A DNA stretch of 6,710 nt from Halorhodospira sp. (GTDB lineage Bacteria; Pseudomonadota; Gammaproteobacteria; Nitrococcales; Halorhodospiraceae): positions 1-6,710 of the forward strand of contig SKYL01000293.1 of the NCBI GenBank assembly GCA_007127935.1. The letters are read 5' to 3'. A program made the translations under genes and the position numbers. A model generated the notes under the pieces. That model had not been told where the DNA came from and ran no database searches. It saw nothing but the letters and a program-made list of their open reading frames with translations. Below, one piece after another: positions 5,855 through 6,710 of this stretch. Within the stretch, counting starts at the first letter, position 1, and each line of letters starts with the position of its first letter.

Positions 5855-6710
5855 ATGGATCTTGAAGCCATCCGTTCCCTGGCCGCCGACGATATGCGCG
5901 CCACCGACCAGTTGATCCAAGAGCGGCTGGCGTCCGATGTCGCGCTGATCAACCAGTTGGGCACGTACATCGTCCACAGCGGCGGCAAGCGCCTGCGCCC
6001 GCTGGTGGTGCTGTTGGCGGCGCGGGCCGGCGGCTACTCCGAGACCCAGCATATCCAACTGGCCGCCGTGGTGGAGTTCATCCACACCGCCACGTTGCTT
6101 CACGACGACGTGGTGGACGGCTCCGGCATGCGGCGCGGCCAGCGCACCGCCAACACCATCTGGGGCAACGAGGCCAGCGTCCTGGTGGGCGACTTCTTAT
6201 ATTCCCGCGCCTTCGAGATGATGGTGGAGCTGGAACGGATGACCGTCATGGAAGTGATGGCCCACACCACCAACACCATCGCCCGGGGCGAGGTGATGCA
6301 GTTGATGAACTGCCACGAGCCGGACCTCTCCGAAGAGGACTACCGGGAGGTCATCTACCGCAAGACCGCCACCCTCTTCGAGGCCGGCTGCCGGCTCGGC
6401 GCCGTGCTCGGCGACCTGGACGAGAAGGCCGTGGGCTACCTGGCCGCCTACGGCCGCCACCTGGGCACCGCCTATCAACTGGTGGACGACGCCCTGGACT
6501 ACAGCGGCGACCCGGCGGAGATCGGCAAGAACCTCGGCGACGACCTGGCCGAGGGCAAGGCGACCATGCCCCTGATCCACGCCATCCGCGAGGGCACCGC
6601 CGAAGACGCCGAGACCATCCGTGAAGCGATCCGCCAGGGCGGCCTGGAACGCATTGATGCCGTCCGCGCGGCGATTGAAAAGACCCAGTCCGCGGCATAC
6701 ACTAGGCGCC
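5855..6710 (+). CDS. ispB: Long-chain (octaprenyl-type) polyprenyl diphosphate synthase, 3' end outside window
   Basis: This trans-prenyltransferase extends farnesyl diphosphate with isopentenyl diphosphate to the long side chain of ubiquinone or menaquinone. The 285 visible residues contain GGKRLRP (43-49), the first aspartate-rich motif DDVVD (84-88), VGDFLYSRAF (111-120), the second aspartate-rich motif DDALD (211-215) and GKNLGDDLAEGKATMPLI (224-241). The residue five before the first motif is Ala79, a small side chain that leaves the product tunnel open, as in long-chain enzymes. E. coli IspB has 323 residues, so roughly 35-40 C-terminal residues are missing only because the window ends. 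After the first motif it reads DGSGMRRG where E. coli has DESDMRRG. The ATG is the only possible start, as an in-frame TAA lies at 5849-5851. Divergence from rplU matches the E. coli arrangement. Chain length (C40 versus C45) cannot be told from sequence. Confidence 0.95.
   Translation, partial: MDLEAIRSLAADDMRATDQLIQERLASDVALINQLGTYIVHSGGKRLRPLVVLLAARAGGYSETQHIQLAAVVEFIHTATLLHDDVVDGSGMRRGQRTANTIWGNEASVLVGDFLYSRAFEMMVELERMTVMEVMAHTTNTIARGEVMQLMNCHEPDLSEEDYREVIYRKTATLFEAGCRLGAVLGDLDEKAVGYLAAYGRHLGTAYQLVDDALDYSGDPAEIGKNLGDDLAEGKATMPLIHAIREGTAEDAETIREAIRQGGLERIDAVRAAIEKTQSAAYTRR

Noticed and set aside
6197..6580. Minus-strand open frame opposite the polyprenyl synthase gene
   Set aside because: It is an antisense shadow of a gene with both aspartate-rich motifs intact.
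1..6710. Search for a defence island, mobile element or CRISPR array
   Set aside because: No transposase, integrase, terminal repeats or regularly spaced direct repeats were seen; apart from the hicB end, all neighbours are housekeeping genes.

Overview
This window looks like a chromosomal housekeeping segment of a GC-rich gammaproteobacterium. The evidence is the block ispB <> rplU-rpmA-obgE-proB ... rpsT: a long-chain polyprenyl diphosphate synthase gene divergent from rplU-rpmA, then obgE, proB and, convergent, rpsT. As I recall it, Pseudomonas has the same order. The high GC, the L21/L27 lengths identical or close to the E. coli proteins, and the 'GRGGM' form of the ProB motif would fit a relative of Pseudomonas or of the Ectothiorhodospiraceae. 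The species cannot be fixed from the sequence alone.

Left part (1-950, plus strand): the 3' end of a HicB-family antitoxin gene cut by the window edge, a stand-alone 84-residue Smr-domain protein, and rpsT (S20). rpsT has its own good sigma70-type promoter and a GTG start. A GC-rich inverted repeat lies between the converging ends of rpsT and the next gene.

Middle part (953-5022, minus strand, transcribed right to left): obgE, proB and a 621-residue ankyrin-repeat lipoprotein form one tight cluster. obgE and proB overlap as GTGA, and only 21 bases separate proB from the ankyrin gene. The ankyrin protein is the least ordinary gene here. It has a lipobox, about 11-12 ankyrin-like repeats and an unassigned C-terminal domain of about 145 residues, and it sits inside an otherwise standard locus.

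Right part (5037-6710): rplU-rpmA on the minus strand end at a strong rho-independent terminator whose T tract stops 14 bases before the obgE start, so obgE-proB-ankyrin probably depend on read-through. Upstream of rplU, two sigma70-type promoters stand back to back with 8 bases between their -35 boxes. One drives rplU and the other drives the polyprenyl synthase gene, which runs off the right edge.

I see no mobile element, CRISPR array, tRNA or rRNA, and nothing I would call a new defence or metabolic system. The observations most worth following up are the ankyrin lipoprotein with its C-terminal domain, an NRLD in place of NKxD in the Obg G4 motif, and the terminator placed directly before obgE.
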